Shown piece after piece: positions 62,492-64,000 of a stretch of 64,000 nucleotides of DNA. The DNA is from Skeletonema tropicum (taxonomy: Eukaryota; Bacillariophyta; Thalassiosirophyceae; Thalassiosirales; Thalassiosiraceae). Every line of letters begins with the position of its first letter. Positions within the stretch are counted from its first letter, which is position 1. A program made the position numbers and the translations under genes. The stretch covers positions 558,001 through 622,000 of the forward strand of contig CM074138.1 in assembly GCA_037178625.1 (NCBI GenBank), read 5' to 3'. The notes beneath the pieces are model-generated. The model did no database searches. It worked only from the letters and a program-made list of their open reading frames with translations, and had not been told where the DNA came from.

Positions 62492-63530
62492 TGTTACATC
62501 GAATCCTTGGATTTCCGAATCCTAGGATTCCTGCTCCGAATCCTAAGATTCGATAAAACATGCCGTCCGAATCCTAGGATTCTGGCAAGGGCTTGCTTGA
62601 AAAAGAACTCCACGATGATGAAGTAACGCCTACCAGAGAGGGCTACTGCTGCAGCAACAACATAGCAGATACTTACTTCACATTATTTTAGATTATCATT
62701 CCGACGATGTTCTCTCGACCGTTATTATTCTCGGCGCTACCATCGCCAATAAGTACACACGTCGACCGACATAATTTAATTTTCACATCCAGAGTACGCA
62801 ATAATCAGCACTCGAGATAGCCGATAACAACAAAGTCAATAACAACAAATGAGTTGTTATTCATGTACCATTCAATCATACGCTTCTAATGGATGTGCAT
62901 GTGTTGGTGGTACATAATACAGAGTTTAAAGTATCAGATAGGCTATGTTATTATTAATTGTTGGTATGTGATGTAAATTATTAGAAGTAATACTTGATAA
63001 ATGTCATATTCCCCTCAATCTATCATTAATATGGCTCCCACAAATGCATGTTATCGTAATAATGAATTTTTAATGCTTGTTTGATCGATATCTTCGCCGT
63101 TTGCATTGAATTGTAGTTGATTGTTTGTTCGACGGAAACGAATAATTATGCAAACTTTTTGTACCGTGTAGGCGACATCGTGGCGTTTCCTTCCGCTCCA
63201 GGTGACTAAGCCGTCGTCTTTAATCATATTAGAGGCGAGGGGGCGGGTTGGTTGCCTTTGTAATTACTTGATGCCCCTCCTTATCTACTGCTGTATAGCA
63301 GCGATATCGTATCATGGTCGGTCGAGGTGTCTTCATCTTCGCCCATCAATCCAAGGATTCGATGGATCGGAGCCGGCGAATCCTAGGATTCGGAGCAGGA
63401 ATCCTAGGATTCGGACAATCCAAGGATTCGATGTGCAGCCCCCTCACGAATCGATCCTAGGATTCCGAAATCCAAGGATTCGCCGGTATCGAATCCTAGG
63501 ATTTTCAGAATCCTAGGATTCGATGTAACA
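62492..63530. mobile_element. 1.04 kb element bounded by TGTTACATCGAATCC ends and palindrome clusters
   Basis: The left end TGTTACATCGAATCC is inverted at the right end (GGATTCGATGTAACA). GATC flanks both sides (62488..62491 and 63531..63534), a possible 4-base target duplication that is ambiguous because GATC is palindromic. Inside each end is a cluster of the 16-base palindrome CGAATCCTAGGATTCG and variants (CCTTGG or CCTAAG centres): about four on the left and eight on the right, partly in mirrored order. The 750-base centre has no convincing gene. A nonautonomous transposon with subterminal binding repeats is the likeliest reading. Confidence 0.75.
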
Positions 63531-63534
63531 GATC

Positions 63535-64000
63535 TCTTGGTGTTACGGGTTACGGGCCAGGGCACATAAAAGAATGGGCTGCGTATCGATTTGATTAGGT
63601 TATCCCCTATTTGATTTTGGTAGAAGAAAAATCTAGATATGCAATGCAAGAAAGGCTGTTTTGGGTGATCCCCTAATAGTAAGTTGTTTGTTCTTCAATC
63701 ACATCTATCACCCATGAGGCCCCCCACCTCTCAAAATCCATCAAAATGCCTTCACCATGGTGACTACTAGTAAAAATGAGGTCAATGAATATGCTTCTAT
63801 TAGGCTAATAATCGACATTCCCCTCCCCTATTATGGCATAGGATCTCCGAACCGCCGTTTATTTTCCTAATTGGGCATCGTCTGTTGTGAAAATGACTAT
63901 GAACATAACCATCATCGTCGAGTTGGTCGGATGATGCAATTATATTCCTACCATGTCAACGACAACACCATCGCCGTCGACGAACACAGAACAACTCCGC
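63535..64000. other. Right edge of the window, nothing recognised
   Basis: About 465 bases without supported coding sequence, repeats or motifs. A gene could begin beyond the edge. Confidence 0.4.

Noticed and set aside
63202..63516. Open frames across the palindrome clusters at 62.5 and 63.4 kb
   Set aside because: They merely translate CGAATCCTAGGATTCG repeats (repeating RILGF-type peptides).
1..64000. CRISPR arrays, tRNA or rRNA genes
   Set aside because: No evenly spaced short repeats with unique spacers and no tRNA-type internal boxes or rRNA segments were recognised on reading; the repeats present are minisatellites or element ends.

Overview
This 64 kb window is nuclear DNA of a eukaryote, most likely a centric diatom (inference). 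The genes carry short GT-AG introns of about 75 to 150 bases, with one of 420. Several proteins have signal or plastid-type leaders and long Ser, Asn and Gln runs. One gene (4812..5345) matches the pattern of a diatom-restricted family as I remember it. No tRNA, rRNA, CRISPR array or bacterial-type operon was seen.

Bases 1 to 31,600 are a fairly dense gene region. In order it holds the 3' end of an unidentified gene, a two-box HMG protein, a diatom family protein, a large TTI1-like HEAT protein, a protein with 44-residue repeats, a predicted thylakoid-lumen protein, and a GAF plus class III nucleotide cyclase. These are followed by a methyltransferase-like protein, a papain-type protease, a glucose-6-phosphate isomerase relative lacking the expected active-site motifs, a small tail-anchored protein, an mTERF protein with an RNase H-like C-terminal domain, and a secreted FAD-linked oxidase with a GPI-type tail. 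A 361 bp hAT-like miniature transposon sits at 17.5 kb. A motif around ATTCCTACGTAGAA lies shortly upstream of several unrelated genes.

Bases 31,600 to 44,600 begin with two arrays of GC-rich hairpin-forming repeats on either side of an acidic reading frame. Then come housekeeping genes: an ISWI chromatin remodeller, an ADCK2-like ABC1 kinase, an ATPSCKMT-like lysine methyltransferase, and an organellar RNA-binding RAP protein. The last two share a divergent promoter.

Bases 45,000 to 54,200 are a tandem array of four RING-H2 genes with one N-terminal membrane segment each and an intron at the same place. The spacers hold a broken gene and a 558 bp Tc1-like miniature transposon. A repeat-rich ankyrin/coiled-coil protein follows on the minus strand.

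Bases 55,500 to 63,600 are dominated by repeats. Two copies of a roughly 0.9 to 1.0 kb element, in opposite orientation, enclose 4 kb with two genes: a glycosyltransferase-like protein ending in a CCHC zinc knuckle, and a secreted or membrane protein with a cupin-like region. A further 1.04 kb element is bounded by inverted termini and clusters of the palindrome CGAATCCTAGGATTCG. Exon boundaries were worked out by eye from splice signals and frame continuity, and family names rest on motif recognition, not on searches.
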